A stretch of 64,000 bases of DNA from Cubamyces lactineus (Eukaryota; Basidiomycota; Agaricomycetes; Polyporales; Polyporaceae): the NCBI GenBank assembly GCA_022376465.1, contig JACDTU010000004.1, forward strand, positions 1,054,001-1,118,000, given 5' to 3'. How positions within the stretch are numbered: the stretch's first letter is position 1; each line of letters opens with the position of its first letter. Shown piece after piece: positions 44,512-56,617 of this stretch. The notes under the pieces are model-generated. The model was not told the origin of the DNA. It did not search any database and saw only the letters and a program-made list of their open reading frames with translations. A program made the translations under genes and the position numbers.

Positions 44512-47500
44512 ATGCCTGCGCTCGCCAATGGTCTCTCCAAGCCCCTCGGTTCTCATGGCAACTTCGATCTCGTCAGGAAGTTCAAGTTAGACTTCGCTGA
44601 TATTCATGTGTCCAAGTGGAAGAGCCGATCGTCCGGATTGTCCGTTGTTCACCTTGATTATGATGGTGCGCCACTTTACCTTGAGTTCTGTAACATTCAA
44701 TAGCGCTCATTCGCCGTAACAGCTCCGCTAGTGAACGGCTACTTCGTAGTCGCCACGGAAAGTACGTCTTGCAAGGGCCAATCATTCCTCTGGTGCAGTG
44801 GGCTTATTCACGCTTCATAGTCTTCGATGACAGCGGCTGTCCCCATACTCTCGAGCAGTAAGTTGCGGCTTTTCCAAGATTTAGATCAGACGCTGACCGT
44901 CACATAGCCTTGTCTTCATGGGTTCTGAGAAGTACCCATACAAGGGCATCATAGACCATCTCGCCAACCGCGGTTTCTCGAACGGCACCAACGCATGGAC
45001 CGACACCGACCACACTGCATACACTGTCTCTACCGCCGGCGAACAGGGCTTCCTCCAGCTCCTACCTGTATACGTCGACCATATACTGTATCCCACGCTC
45101 ACTAAGGCCGGATTTATCACGGAGGTAATACACTGCTGCGAGAAGGCTCCTCACATGTACTAAACTTCAGCCAGGTTCACCACATAGATGGCCAAGGTCA
45201 GGACTCTGGTGTGGTATACAGCGAGATGCAAGGCCGGGAGAACACCTCTGGAGACCTGATGGCTCTAAGGTATTGTGGCAAATGAAATTCCACGCGCAGA
45301 AGTTATTGATGACATTGCACAGAATGCAGCGGCTGCTGAACCCACCTGGTAGCGCCTACCGTAGCGAAACAGGTGGGCTCATGGAGGCGCTCCGCGTTCT
45401 AACAGTAGAGCAGAGTGAGTGGCTGCGTCCACATATCGTCAATTCTAGTCCACTCATTGGAGTAACAACAGTCCGGAACTACCATCACACTTACTATGTG
45501 CCCCACAATCTTACCCTCATCGTGGCTGGTAAGCTCGCCTCGGGCACGACATCCTTGCTAGACGTCGTACAGAATCAGGTGGAGCCGACCATCGTGGCGC
45601 ACGGTCAGAACAAGGGCCCTAAGCCGCCCGGTTGGAAGCGCCCCTTCATGGAGACCGCAAGCGCGCAAAGAAAGCCCATCTCTCAGACAATCAAGGAGAC
45701 CGTAGAGTTCCCGGAGAAGGATGAGAGCGTTGGCGAGGTCCAGATCGGCTTCCTCGGCCCTCCGCCAACGGCATTCCTTGAGAGAAAGGCTCTGGACATC
45801 CTAGGGACTTACCTGACCTCGTCACCCGTGGCTCCGCTCAACAAGGAATTTGTCGAGATCGAGAACCCACTGTGGTATGTCCGCCAGACGCAAGGGTGTG
45901 GGACGGATTTCTGACTTGATACAGCACATACATCTATTTCGGGGAGGACACCCGCGCAACCTACGTGGACCTGCCCGTCTACGTCGGTTCCATCCCCACG
46001 GAGCACCTTGACACCTTTGACGAGAAACTCAAGGCGAGCCTGCGCCGCATTGCCGACGAGGGTCTCGACATGGGCCGGATGGCCATGGTCATCAGCCGTG
46101 ACGAACGACAGGTCAGGCACTCTATTCCCCTCCCTCTCGGCATGTGTTCGATAGACTGACGGCGATTACAGCTCCGCAGTAAAGTCGAGTCCTCTCAGGG
46201 TGATACTTTCTCGGGCAATGTCATCACGGACACGCTGTACGGTTCGGAAGACGGTTCGGACCTTGCGCCTTCGATGGACGAGATTAACCTGTATGCGGAG
46301 CTCAAGAAGTGGACTAACAAGGAGTGGACGGACCTCTTGCGCAAGTGAGTGCTTGTATCTCTACTATTGAAGACCTAGCTAAATTAGGGCGTAGATACTA
46401 CGTCGACCCTCCATCTGTTGTCGTTGTCGGCAAGCCTTCGGGTGAGATGGCAGACAGGCTCGAGCAGGTCGAGAAGGCTCGCATTGCGGAACAGAAGGCT
46501 AAGCTGGGCCCGGAGGGTCTCGCCGAGTGCGAGCGGGTGCTCGAGGAGGCCAAGAAGGAGCACGAGCAGGAAATCCCGAAGGAGATCCTCACCTCGTTCC
46601 CCGTCCCGTCCGTGAAGAGTATCTCGTGGATACCCGTCCAGAGCTACCAGGAGTCGGTGAAGGGCAAGGAGCGCGCACCGGCAGGGCAGCAAGGGAACGC
46701 GGAGCTTGCGAAACACATCGAGAGCGACGGCACGCCACTGCCGTTCTTTGTCCAATACGACCACGTCAAGGTCCGTTTCTGTTTGACCGCTCTCTTCAGC
46801 TCTCGACGCACGCTGACGCCCATCATAGTCCGACTTTGTCACGGTCCACGCGTACTTCTCTCTGTCGAAACTTCCCGACCGTCTGCGTCCGTGAGTAACG
46901 GCATATGTGGCTGCGATGAGCCTTCCGCTCACCGCTCTTCAGGTACATGTCCACGTACCTCTCCTCGTTCTTCTCTCTTCCGGTGAAGAGAAGTTCCGGG
47001 GAGAAGCTCAACCACGAGGAGGTTGTCCACCGTCTCGACAGCGACACGGTTTCATACGAGGTCGCGCTCGGCGTCAACAACGCGTTCACAGAGACGATGC
47101 GCGTGAGCATCAAAGTCGAGGCAGCTCAGTACGAGAACGCGATCGCGTGGCTGAAGGACCTCGTATACGGCAGCGAGTTCGACAAGGACCGGTACGTCCC
47201 TTCCCGGCGTGTTCTTCTCGAGACGCCTGCCTCACGCCTCTGTTTAGCCTGCAGGTCACCATCGCGAAGATCCAACAGTCGCTGCCGGAGATGAAGCGTG
47301 ACGGTGACACCGTCCTGGGATCGGTCTCAGCGGAGCTGCTCTATGACGAGAGCTCGACGTCCCGGATGGGCAGCGTCGCGCCGCAGGTCGAGTTCATCCC
47401 CAAGATCTCGCAGCAGCTCCAGGACTCTCCCGCGGCGGTGATCAGGGACTTTGAGGAGATTCGCGGATACTGTGAGTGCTGCCACGCCGCTGCGGCGCGT

Positions 47501-48720
47501 CCACGTTCTCGCCAGCCACGCGTGCGGGTGCTGATGTTGCTCTCCTCCTGTCAGTGACGGACCCGGCTGGTGTCCGTATCTCTGTGAACGGCGACATCCT
47601 GTCTCTCAAGCAGCCGCGCAGCGCGTGGGCACGGCACTTTGGCCAGGCACTCCCGGTACGTCTTGCCCTCCTACTTACCCATCCACTCGTCCACAACGAG
47701 GCTTTGTCTCATGTGATTATTTTCTATTCTTGCTAGCCAAGTGAGCTCGCCCCCGTCAAGCTCGCGGTCGACACCCTCAGTGCGGTGGGCAAGAACCCCG
47801 TCAAGCGCGCTGTCGTCGTCAGCCTGCCGACCATCGAGAGCGCGTTCGTCACGCACACTGCGAAGGGTGTCCAGGGCTGGGCGCACCCCGAGTACCCTGC
47901 CATGCGCGTCGCCGTCGAGGTCCTCAACGCGACGGAGAGCTTCCTTTGGGTAAGCACTCTATCTTGCCAAGTATACGATTTGTGTAGGGATAGCTCACTC
48001 GCTATCGCAGAGGTATATCCGTGGCTCTGGCTTGGCGTACGGCGCACACTGCGGCCTCGACCTCGAGGCGGGCCTGGTCAACTTCTCCTTGTACCGCGTA
48101 CGCATCTGCTCCATCTCGAACGACTACCGCTTGCTGACACAACGCAGAGCTCCAACAGCATGGAGGCCTTCAAGCAGGCCGCTAATGTGATCAAGGGTCT
48201 CACCGATGGCTCAGTGAGTTCTTCCTGACGATGCACCTTCCTTCTTTCTTACACATTCACTTCAGATCGCACTCGATGAGACCGTCCTCGATGCGGCAAA
48301 GAGCAGCATCGTCTTTGGCGTTGCAAAGAGCGTCTCGACACCTGGTCGCGCGGTGAGTACCCTCTAATATCCACGACGCCACCCCTTCCGTACTAATATG
48401 ATTGCTAGGCCATCATGTCCTTCATCAACCAAGGCCTCAAGGGCGTGTCGCAGAACCACAACGTCGAGCTGCTCGAGAAGTTCCAGGAGATCACCAAGGA
48501 CGACGTGCTCGCCGTCCTCCGGCGGTACTTCCTCCCGCTCTTCGATTCTTCCTCGTCCGTTGCGGTCGTCGTCACCGCGCCCGCCAAGGCGGAGCAGGTC
48601 GCACAGGAGCTGGGCAAGATCGGCTTTGACGTCGAGCAGAAGACGCTGCAGGCGGACGAGGATAGCGAGGACTCGGACAGCGAGGAGGGCAGCGAGAGTG
48701 GGAGCGAGAGCGACCGGTAA
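44512..48720 (+). CDS. M16 family zinc metalloprotease (yeast YOL098C / S. pombe mug138 type)
   Basis: A metallopeptidase of about 1,030 residues of the M16C (insulinase/pitrilysin) group. From ATG 44512 it reads MPALANGLSKPLGSHGNFDL, then FDDSGCPHTLEHLVFMGSEK, carrying the inverted zinc motif HxxEH (HTLEH) and the SEKYPYKG signature that matches YOL098C-type proteins rather than Cym1/PreP. The second active-site lobe includes GVVYSEMQGRENTSGDL. Later domains are recognised by FVQYDHVKSDFVTVHAYFSL, SYEVALGVNNAFTETMRVSI, GSGLAYGAHCGLDLEAGLVN and SFINQGLKGVSQNHNVELLE. The C-terminal tail is acidic and Ser-rich (DEDSEDSDSEEGSESGSESD), TAA at 48718-48720. About a dozen introns. The protein meets the next gene tail to tail, 87 bp apart. 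See the separate entry for the possible mitochondrial start at 44371. Confidence 0.92.
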
Positions 48721-48807
48721 TTCGTACATTCCCTATTAATGTGTAGCACTATAGTAGTTCCCTGCGAGCGACAGGAGGATATGTAGCATCCAGCTCATGA
48801 TCATCAA

Positions 48808-50344
48808 CTAGCTATCGGCCGATTGGGGTACGGCAGGAGCAGTGTCCGCTACTGCAGTCGCTGGGGCCGTAGGTGCCGCTGCAGCTTCTACAGGAGCCGG
48901 TGTTTCTCCAATGACCTCGATCTTGCGCTCGTCTGCCTGACCTGGCTTAAACTCGACGTTATCCAAAAAGTCGTTGTCTACCAGGAAGTGGATGGCTTGC
49001 GAGAGATTCGAGACGGTCATGCGAATCTCTGGTAACAGGAGCTAGTGGCATACGTCAGCACGACTTCGCAGATATCGGTGTATTTATCGCTTACATTGCG
49101 CAGTAATGACGGGCGTTGGGCAAATGGGTTATAGAGAGGTCGACGAGGCTGTTTGGGCCGCGGCTTTTTGACGAGTTGTGGTGTACGGTCGGCAACATGG
49201 ACGGGCTCAGGTGCCGCAGGTTTATCCACCGGTCCATCCTCCTCTGCATCCATAGCGTCTTCGTCAGCTGCTTCCAAGGCTGCTGGCGGCCCTTTTGAAG
49301 ATACAACTTCGGGGGCTCCGTCAGAGTCCGAGTCTGACACTCCATCGTCCCCGGACGAGGCGTCTTCATCTCTCTCTGCCCTTTTGTCTGTCGTCGTCGC
49401 GCCGGTAGATGATGACGGAGGAGCTGCGACGGACGTAGAGGCGTTCTCCGCGGTTTGTTCTGTTGGTCGACGTCCCTTCCACCCGCTATCTACGGCTCTG
49501 CCTCTACCTCTTCCCCTGCCCCGTCCCCGTTGACCTCCTCGGCCACCTCTTGAAGGGCCTCCACGGTCTCCAGGCCCATCATCCATCCTCCGCCGCTTTT
49601 TGCGGTGGGTCATCTCGTCGAAGGGTATCTGGCCACGCTCGACAGCCTCTCGCATCTTGCGCTCCTTGTCTTCGACGTTCTGCTTGGTCGGGAAGCGCTT
49701 CCTACGCTCCGCGAGCCATTGCTCGATCGCTTCGGGCGTATCGAGCTTGATGCTCGTTCCCTGAATGAAGACGGGCTTTCTGCGAGCAACGGCGTACCGT
49801 TGAGCGGGTGTCAATGGCGGGCGTGCGTGGGTTGGGACACCTACCCCTTCAGACTAGGATCCGCATCCCAGTCGTCCTTCTTTTTCCTGTGCTCCCAGCC
49901 GGGAGGATAGATAAGATGCCTGTCCATCATGTGCGTCTCCACAGACTTCTTCGAGCCCGAGAAAGAACAGCCCGGCTGTGAACAGCGATGATTGCCAGGC
50001 TGGTACCAGCCGCCTTGTCCTCCGCCATGATGCTGAGGCTTTGGCGCGGACGGTCGTGATGGTTGGGGTGCACCATATTGTGTCCCTGGAGTGTATGCGG
50101 AGGATATTGTATAGCCTTCCGCGGTTACATTCGAAGGTCCGGCGGCGTTGTAATACTGAGCGTATGCCTGGGCATAGTGGGATGCTTGTGGGTACGAATG
50201 TGCGGCTCCGTACGTCTGACCATACGGATTGGAAAGTGCTGCAGTCACGGCCTGAGCAGCGAGGGCGCTGTGGCTGGTTGCGTGCGGATAGAGAGGGTTA
50301 GGATAGTGCTGAGACTGCTGAGGGTGATTGCGGTTTGGCTGCAT
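48808..50344 (-). CDS. NUFIP1-domain protein (Rsa1-like snoRNP assembly factor)
   Basis: A protein of about 450 residues carrying the NUFIP1 conserved domain. NUFIP1/Rsa1 is the platform for box C/D snoRNP assembly with the R2TP complex. The ATG at 50342-50344 starts MQPNRNHPQQSQHYPNPLYP and a Tyr/Ala/Gln-rich low-complexity region, then a zinc-finger-like segment CSQPGCSFSGSKKSVETHMM with DRHLIYPPGWEHRKKK, then the NUFIP1 motif IQGTSIKLDTPEAIEQWLAE, RRKRFPTKQNVEDKERKMRE and AVERGQIPFDE. An RGG-like stretch (GRGGQRGRGRGRGRGRA) and acidic linkers follow. The last part has NPFAQRPSLLRNLLLPEIRM and an Ala/Pro-rich end, VPQSADS, TAG at 48808-48810. Two introns, near 49020-49095 and 49807-49842. 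Confidence 0.85.
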
Positions 50345-50950
50345 GGCACTGAAGCGGAGGAGCGATATAGGCGCCCATCATTGACGCGCCGGGAAACTTT
50401 TCTCGACGCGACGCGTTCAAGCAACGTGACCTCAATTCATCGGAATGTATGCGCGATAGTACGATGGGTAAAGCGAGTCGCAGAGCTCGAAAGCATATTC
50501 ATGTTGCACCAACACCATCGGATAGCGATTAACATACGCATACTTTTACTGTCTATGGGGCGCAGGTATGCACGAAAGCAGTAGGATAGAGCCAAGCGAC
50601 GTCAGTGAACCCATGAGTGGAAAAAGCATCATGTTGGCCAGGGGAGAACGGAGGGGTGTGCTACATCGGGAGGTTCGGACAACGGCAGAGGTGGCAAGAT
50701 GGGAGAGCTCGTGGGGAAGAGTACACACTATGGGGCGTTTTCGGGGTTTTAGTAGGTAGGGTACGGCAGAAGAGGGCGGAGGGAGTCAATGAGAGGCAGG
50801 CCGACGTAGGCTCAACGGCGAAATCATGAGGAAAGGTGGATGAGCAACGAAGATGGGGAGCAGCGAAGCAATCTCGCCACGAAGTCCGCAGCCTGACAAT
50901 TGCTAGCGCAGCCTAAATTAAGCATATGGACCGGCAACGGTTCCATGCAC
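50345..50950. other. Intergenic: NUFIP1-like promoter and KH protein 3' side
   Basis: 606 bp between two minus-strand genes. Nothing recognised beyond the expected promoter and UTR. Confidence 0.5.
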
Positions 50951-52033
50951 CTAGTCCTGCATTTCCTCCTGTTGCTGTTGATCACGACCTACGCGTCTCT
51001 CCTTCTCGCTCTCGAGCTGGTTATAGAGCAGGAAGAGCGCCTTCTCGTTGGCCTCAGGCGTGCCGACAATCGTGAACATGCGCTCGCCAGTTTCGTCATG
51101 CGGTTCCTTTGCGATGGAGATCTTGGATCCCGACAGGCGTCGAATCTCGGTGATTTTGGTTCCATTGCGGCCAATGATACAGCCGACCATGTCGGAGGGG
51201 ATGGAGATATTCTGGGTGCGGAGGTTGGTGGGTGGGGAAGAAGGGGATCCTGGTGAAGGAGATGTCCGGCGCACATCGCCGTTGCTCCTCCTGCCCGTGG
51301 GATGTGTCCTACGGCCAGATCGCTCATCCCCGGCGCCAGGATGGAAGAGGACGGTGCCGACACCACGTTCCCAATCCTCAAGGAGACAGCGGCCAATCTC
51401 CTCGATGGCACGACCTATTGAGTCGGAGGAACCCTGCACCTCAACGATACGCTCCGTGGATTGAGGGAGCATATCCTTGGAGGCGACCATCCGCGCTCCA
51501 GAGGAGTCTTGGATGGCTTTGATCTTCAAACCATTTCGGCCGATCACACTGCCCATCAGGTTGTGTGAGATGAGGAGGCGGATGGCGGTCGTTGGTGAAG
51601 AGGATGGGGACATAACCGGGGAGGAGGGGCTGGCGGAGACGAGTTGGGATACAATGAGGGAGTACGCCTACAGAAACGTTATAACCCAAGCAATCGTGTC
51701 ACGATGGGCGATGCGTACCTTTGCAACCCCTTCCACAGAGCCGGTTACAGTCAAAACCCGCTCGTGAACGCCGGGAATGACTTTGCTGACGCCAGCCTTG
51801 ACGCCCGTCTGTTCACGGAGCTCGGCGACATTTTTTCCTGCTTTTCCAATAATCACACCCGCGTCCTTGGTGCTAACGAGGGCGCGAAGGGTCAGAGTCT
51901 CGCCGCCTGCGGGGGAGGGAGAGCGGGACTGCGGAGCAGAGTCTACACTCGATAGGTCAGACAAAGCGATAAATTTCGCGTTATAATGGCTGTACCGACC
52001 GTTGTCGCGAGGAGCGGGGGCGTCGGAAGGCAT
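50951..52033 (-). CDS. Triple KH-domain RNA-binding protein (PCBP/hnRNP K, Pbp2/Rnc1-like)
   Basis: A protein of about 340 residues with three KH domains, the arrangement of poly(C)-binding proteins and fungal Pbp2/Rnc1, which control mRNA stability. The ATG at 52031-52033 starts MPSDAPAPRDNGRYSHYNAK. KH1: LTLRALVSTKDAGVIIGKAG, with the GxxG loop GKAG. KH2: IRLLISHNLMGSVIGRNGLK with IKAIQDSSGARMV. KH3: ISIPSDMVGCIIGRNGTKIT with EIRRLSGSKISIAKE. All three GxxG loops (GKAG, GRNG, GRNG) are intact. A Ser/Pro linker separates KH2 and KH3, and the C-terminus is a charged helix ending QQQQEEMQD. One intron follows KH1 at about 51660-51720. Stop at 50951-50953. Confidence 0.9.
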
Positions 52034-52549
52034 GGCGAGGTAGGAGGGAGGAGGCGGGGGGATGAGAGGGGGCGAAGGAGGCGAGGCGGGGCGAGGAGGT
52101 CGAAGGAGAAAAGGGGACAGAGGATGAGAAGGTTGAGCAAGCAAAAGCTTGCACGACTGGTGCGAACCGACTAGCCCAGACCGCGCGAGCTCTCTCGGCA
52201 AACTCCGATCGCGGAGCTTTCAGTTTTGCACTCCGCCGCATACCCCGCACTGAGGACTGTGTTGTCGGACTGTCGGAGGTCTGGCTCCGCCTTGTCAAAT
52301 CTCGAATGACTCGCATACGAACGCGAAGCAGTAAATACACATAGAATCTGCCGCAGTTGCAATGACCTGAGTACATCCGACGCATTCGAACATCACTAGT
52401 TGTGTTGTACAAGTAACCGGGAGGCCGCAACACCGTCCTTCTCGGCAACGATAGTATCATATTCGAGTGTCGTCTCCACGGAACAGGCATACGAGGAGCA
52501 ATAGGCGTCATACATGCTAATCATCATAGAGGGTAGGTGGTGGCTCCAT
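52034..52549. other. Intergenic: KH gene promoter and uL13 3' side
   Basis: 516 bp. The first 100 bp upstream of the KH start is strongly GA-rich on the plus strand, i.e. a CT-rich leader for the KH gene. No gene seen. Confidence 0.5.
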
Positions 52550-53325
52550 CTAGTACCCGAGCTGCGCCAGCTTCTCGAACGACGGTGTTGCGTCCGCCAA
52601 CGCCTTTTGACGCAGCTTGAGAGCCGCGGTCTGAACACCATCCGATATCAGTATGGTTTGGCCCATACTCATCATCAACTACGCACCTTGCGCTCGTGGA
52701 AGGCCTGGGCCTTGACCTTTCTCTTCTCCTCCAGACGGTCAACAACATCCTTGTAGCCCCAACCAACCTCGTGGGAGAGACGCTGCAGGAGTCCTATTCG
52801 AAAGCGCACTATTTTCAAGGACTTGTTCAGACGTACCTTCACGGTGCAGTATTTGCGTCCAGGCTTGAGGCGCAATACCCTGAGGGCCTCAGGGACGACC
52901 ATGCGCTTCTTGCGGTCGTAAGGGGGAGGGACGCCCTCGAAAAGCTTGAGGCGTTCCAAAGCTGCCGCGCCGCGAGCAGTCTTGTGGGGGACCATGCCGC
53001 GGATGGCCCTGTAGAGGATCTTGGAGGGTGCACGATGGTGGAAGGGGCCGGACTTTTTGGGGTTGACGATGTGGCGCTTGTGCAGGAAGTTGTGGTACCG
53101 CAGCTACAGAGAGCCTGGTTAAACGCAATGTTCCTCGTACGAATTGACACGAATCCCAATATGCACCTTGTTGCGGAAGAAACTGCCCGAGATGTTGATC
53201 TCCTCGCACCGGACGACGACAATCTTCTGGCCGTTGAGGATTTGCTTCGAGATAATCGAAGCAAGGCGGCCCAGAAGATGGCCCTTGCCGTCAATGACAA
53301 TGGGGGTGGAGGAGAAGGTGGCCAT
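52550..53325 (-). CDS. RPL16: 60S ribosomal protein uL13 (L13a/L16)
   Basis: Cytosolic large-subunit ribosomal protein of about 200 residues. The ATG at 53323-53325 starts [20 protein letters not shown], then [31 protein letters not shown] joined to [75 protein letters not shown] joined to [24 protein letters not shown] joined to [20 protein letters not shown], and the end LAQLGY with TAG at 52550-52552. Three introns of about 60-66 nt, all in frame. The next gene upstream, for mitochondrial acyl carrier protein, is divergent. Confidence 0.97.
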
Positions 53326-54326
53326 GGCGCGTCTGATACGAGTGTCGGTGCAAAACGAGTGAGAACGCCAGATTTCTGGAGACAAACGAGAGAACTAACC
53401 TGGGGTGGGGAGTTGTACGAATCACGTACAGCAGTTTCAGCAAGAACCCAGCTAGAATACTTGAAGCTCTCACCTTGACGATCTTGCTGCAGTCGGTAAT
53501 GGTGGCTGCAGTCTGGTACCGGTGACAGCCACCGTGACTGGAGCTGCATAGTTGTTCGGCCTTTGCCGAAACCCTCTCCAGCCACCGCCTCTACCGTATG
53601 ATGGGCGTCTAAACTCTGCGTCCGCTCAAGTACGTTGCATCGCAGCTGGACGATTTCGCCAATGCTGCTAGAATGCCTTACGATCTTTCAGGTGTTTAGC
53701 CAGCCTTGCATCCCCCGAAATTCTCTCTTCCTCGTGCACCTCTCCAACTTCTCACACGACTTGGATCCTCGCATCTACTACTCTGGTCGTACCTCAGACT
53801 GTCTTCGTGTACCTTGTTTCTTTTTCTGTTGCGTTGCAGGCTCTCAGTCCCTCCAATCCTCAAGACCTCGCTCCTTCACTCACTGCTGCCACCAGCATCA
53901 TAATTCTGCCTTTGCTTCGCCCAATCGCTTGTTCTCAGTGTAACATTAGTCTACCATGGAAATGAACGCCGTGTGCTTGCATAACATAAAACTTTGTCAC
54001 ATCCTATTGATGGTAGGAATGGGAGGTTCCGCGATGGTTGTATGGTTCTGAGTTGGCGTGGGCACTGAGGCAGAGGCGACGTACAAAGTCGAGCGCTGTT
54101 GGTGCCGATGGCCGACGAGACTTGCAAGGGTCCAGTACTAAGAACGTTGTTAACCATGAACTATCATTGCGTAGTTGCAGGTTGAACCAATTGGGTGGCA
54201 GACGATTGACGATGGGCGCCTGTTCGCGCTCTCGGCCATATCCGGCGGCGGAGTTGACGTGTGGCCTTCTGGTCGAGTGCTCTGAGCTGAACGCGTCCTA
54301 CGTCGTCCTCCTTCAATCCAAAAGCC
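53326..54326. promoter_or_regulatory. Divergent promoter region between uL13 and mitochondrial ACP genes
   Basis: 1.0 kb between divergent start codons. It contains pyrimidine-rich plus-strand stretches at 53700-53860. No coding content recognised. Role inferred from position. Confidence 0.45.
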
Positions 54327-54932
54327 ATGTTCCGTCTCGCTGCACGCAACTTTGCTGCCCGCAACATCGCCGTTCGCTCTGTTGCGGCTCCTCGCATTGC
54401 TCTTGCGGCTCGTACTCGCTTTGTTCCCTGTGCAGCCTTCTCCGCCGCGGCTGGTCTGTCAAAAGAGGAGATCACCCAGCGTGTTCTTGACGTCCTCAAG
54501 GGCTTCGAGAAGGTTGACCCGTCGAAGGTACTTGCTTCAACCTCAGTGCTCATAAAGAGAGTGCTAAGGACTAAATATACGCGACCCCTACCAGCTCGCA
54601 CCTACATCGTCATTCTCAGAAGACCTTGGTCTCGACAGTCTGGATGCTGTAGAAGTCGTTATGGCTGTAGAGGAGGTTGGTAATTTACGTTGTGTCGCCG
54701 GTGGATGTGGTCTTCATCTACGCACAGGAGTTCGCCATCGAGATCCCTGACGCCGAGGCGGATGAGATCAAGACGGTGCAGCAGGGTATGTTTGCATCTT
54801 CCACGCCTAGAGGCAGCTGACCTGAGCCAATGTGATAGCCATTGACTACATTGCCAAGACTCCAGCGGGTGCGTTCTTTCAAGCTTGCTCGACGGCCTGC
54901 GTGAGCTTACCGTTCGTTTCGCAGCTCACTAG
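54327..54932 (+). CDS. ACP1: Mitochondrial acyl carrier protein
   Basis: Type II ACP of mitochondria, which carries fatty acid and lipoate intermediates and is a subunit of complex I in most fungi. The ATG at 54327 starts an Ala/Arg-rich presequence (MFRLAARNFAARNIAVRSVA) ending near FVPCAAFSAAAGLSKEE. The mature part gives ITQRVLDVLKGFEKVDPSK, LAPTSSFSEDLGLDSLDAVE with the phosphopantetheine serine in DSL, then VVMAVEEEFAIEIPDAEADE and IKTVQQAIDYIAKTP. The last splice (donor gtgcgt at about 54870, acceptor cag at 54921-54923) gives AAH and TAG at 54930-54932. Without it the frame runs far past the normal family length. About 130 residues, four introns. Confidence 0.93.
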
Positions 54933-55296
54933 TCTTAGTAATAATGTCATTGTATTGTTCCCATCCATTAATCGCATTCGCCCTACTTTCCTGTCCTCCT
55001 ATTTCAATTGCATTGCATGTCAAGGCTTCCCGCGGTGTCGATCGGTCGAACACCGCTCAATGCGGTTTAGATTCGGATCCAATGCAGGAGAACAGCTTGC
55101 AACTCTGCCCTGCTCACCTTCAAGTAGCTACGCTGCTGCTCATTGGGTGGGACTCGTTTACGTTTCTCCTGGCCCTTGTGATACCTGGCACGCCGCTTAT
55201 GTCATTACTTTTTGAGCATTTATCCGTAGCCAGGCTCTCCCCCTGCCTGGGTATATATTGCCAGTGTCTCAGGATGATTCTCTGTATCCTGCCGCA
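54933..55296. other. Intergenic
   Basis: 364 bp between two plus-strand genes. Expected UTR and promoter only. Confidence 0.5.
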
Positions 55297-56617
55297 ATGC
55301 CTCTCAGACAGATTCGTGTCGAGAAACCCCTCCTACACGTCAACTGTAGCCTCGGTGAAGGTAACGTCGCACTCTCTTCTTTGGACCGGTCTTTGAACAT
55401 GTCGTACCAGGTCCACTATATGACCCCAATACCTCGACCTTGCACTTTGTAGACATTGAGCAGAACAAGGTACGATGACGGGGTAGCAACGTACTCCCGG
55501 GCAGGCTATGAATCTCCGATAGGTCTATCACTACAACACTGCGTCAGGCAGTCTAGAGTCGGAGCAGTTTGAGGAATCCGTCACCTGTCTTGCTCTACGA
55601 CGCGGCCGCAAAGGCGTAAGAGCACATCCCTATCAGCTATACATTACGCCATTGTCCTCTGACAGTCTTCTGCACTGTAGCTGGCTTGCGCCACAACACA
55701 TGGGTTCGCCGTTATCGAGGAGAACTCAAAGTTACGGTACCTCAGCCGGCCGCTCCCAGCAGCCTTCCAGCCGTTCACCCGATTCAACGATGGGGCCTGT
55801 GACTCCGAGGGTCGCTTCGTTGCGGGAACCTTGTACAACAAGGCGCACGATGTCCCCGGTCAGCTCTACATCTACGATCCCCAGCTCGACGCATGCGAGT
55901 TACTGGAACCCGGCCCGTTCACGGTGCGCTCTACGCGGAAGTTCCGTGGTTTTCGGCTGACAGACGCTCTCAGGACAGCAATGGCCTGGGCTGGATGGAC
56001 GGTGGGGCAACCATGTGAGCAACATATCCTTCTACCGCGACGCCCTTTGTTGATCTGAGATTTCCACTGACGTTAGGCTGTTCACCGATTCATTCTCGAA
56101 TAAGATATACGCGTACGACTACAGCTGCGGGAAGGTCTCCGGCAAGCGGATATTTGTAGACGCACTGTCACAAGGTCTCCCCGAGGGAACGTATCCCGAT
56201 GGCCTTTGCATCGATAAGGATGGTGGTGTGTGGTCGGCACGGTCTGTCCTTCCTCAGCATTCCCGCACAGATACCTCACTGCTGATTGTCGTTTTGGGCC
56301 CAGCTGGGGCGGGTCCAGAATTATCAGATATACTAGGGACGGCCAAATGGATCTCGAGGTCTACTTCCCAAAGGCGCTCAACATCACAGCGTGCACGTTC
56401 GGCGGTAAGTGGGCCACTGCGCTTGCAGTGTGCTTGTTCTTACGTCTCATGCTCAGGGCCGAACAATGACCAGCTCTACGTGACCTCGGCGCACTGTGGA
56501 GCGTGTGGAGGTGACGCCAGTAGGCAGGTCGACTATCCGGATTCTGGAAATTTGTTCGTCGTCGACTTATCGGGTGCTTTCTCCGGAGGGGAATGGAGGT
56601 TCGAGTTTGCGGGGTAA
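55297..56617 (+). CDS. SMP-30/gluconolactonase/regucalcin-like protein
   Basis: A six-bladed beta-propeller lactonase-like protein of about 300 residues. The ATG at 55297 gives MPLRQIRVEKPLLHVNCSLG, joined to EGPLYDPNTSTLHFVDIEQN (the E-G-P-x-W/L-Y metal-site motif of SMP-30), then YHYNTASGSLESEQFEE, RFNDGACDSEGRFVAGTL (metal-binding Asn and GRFxxGT), DSNGLGWMDGGATM (SNGxxW motif), LFTDSFSNKIYAYDY, PDGLCIDKDGGVWSAR (PDG metal motif), ITACTFGGPNNDQLYVTSA and the end GAFSGGEWRFEFAG with TAA at 56615-56617. All SMP-30 metal-site motifs are present. At least six introns; one exon (near 55931-55979) must be skipped as intron to restore DSNGLGW. The physiological substrate is unknown. Confidence 0.87.

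Noticed and set aside
52620..52700. TGATGA and CTGA motifs in the last intron of the uL13 gene, suggestive of a box C/D snoRNA
   Set aside because: The intron is only about 60 nt and the two boxes are about 25 nt apart, too close for a C/D snoRNA with guide sequence and C'/D' boxes.
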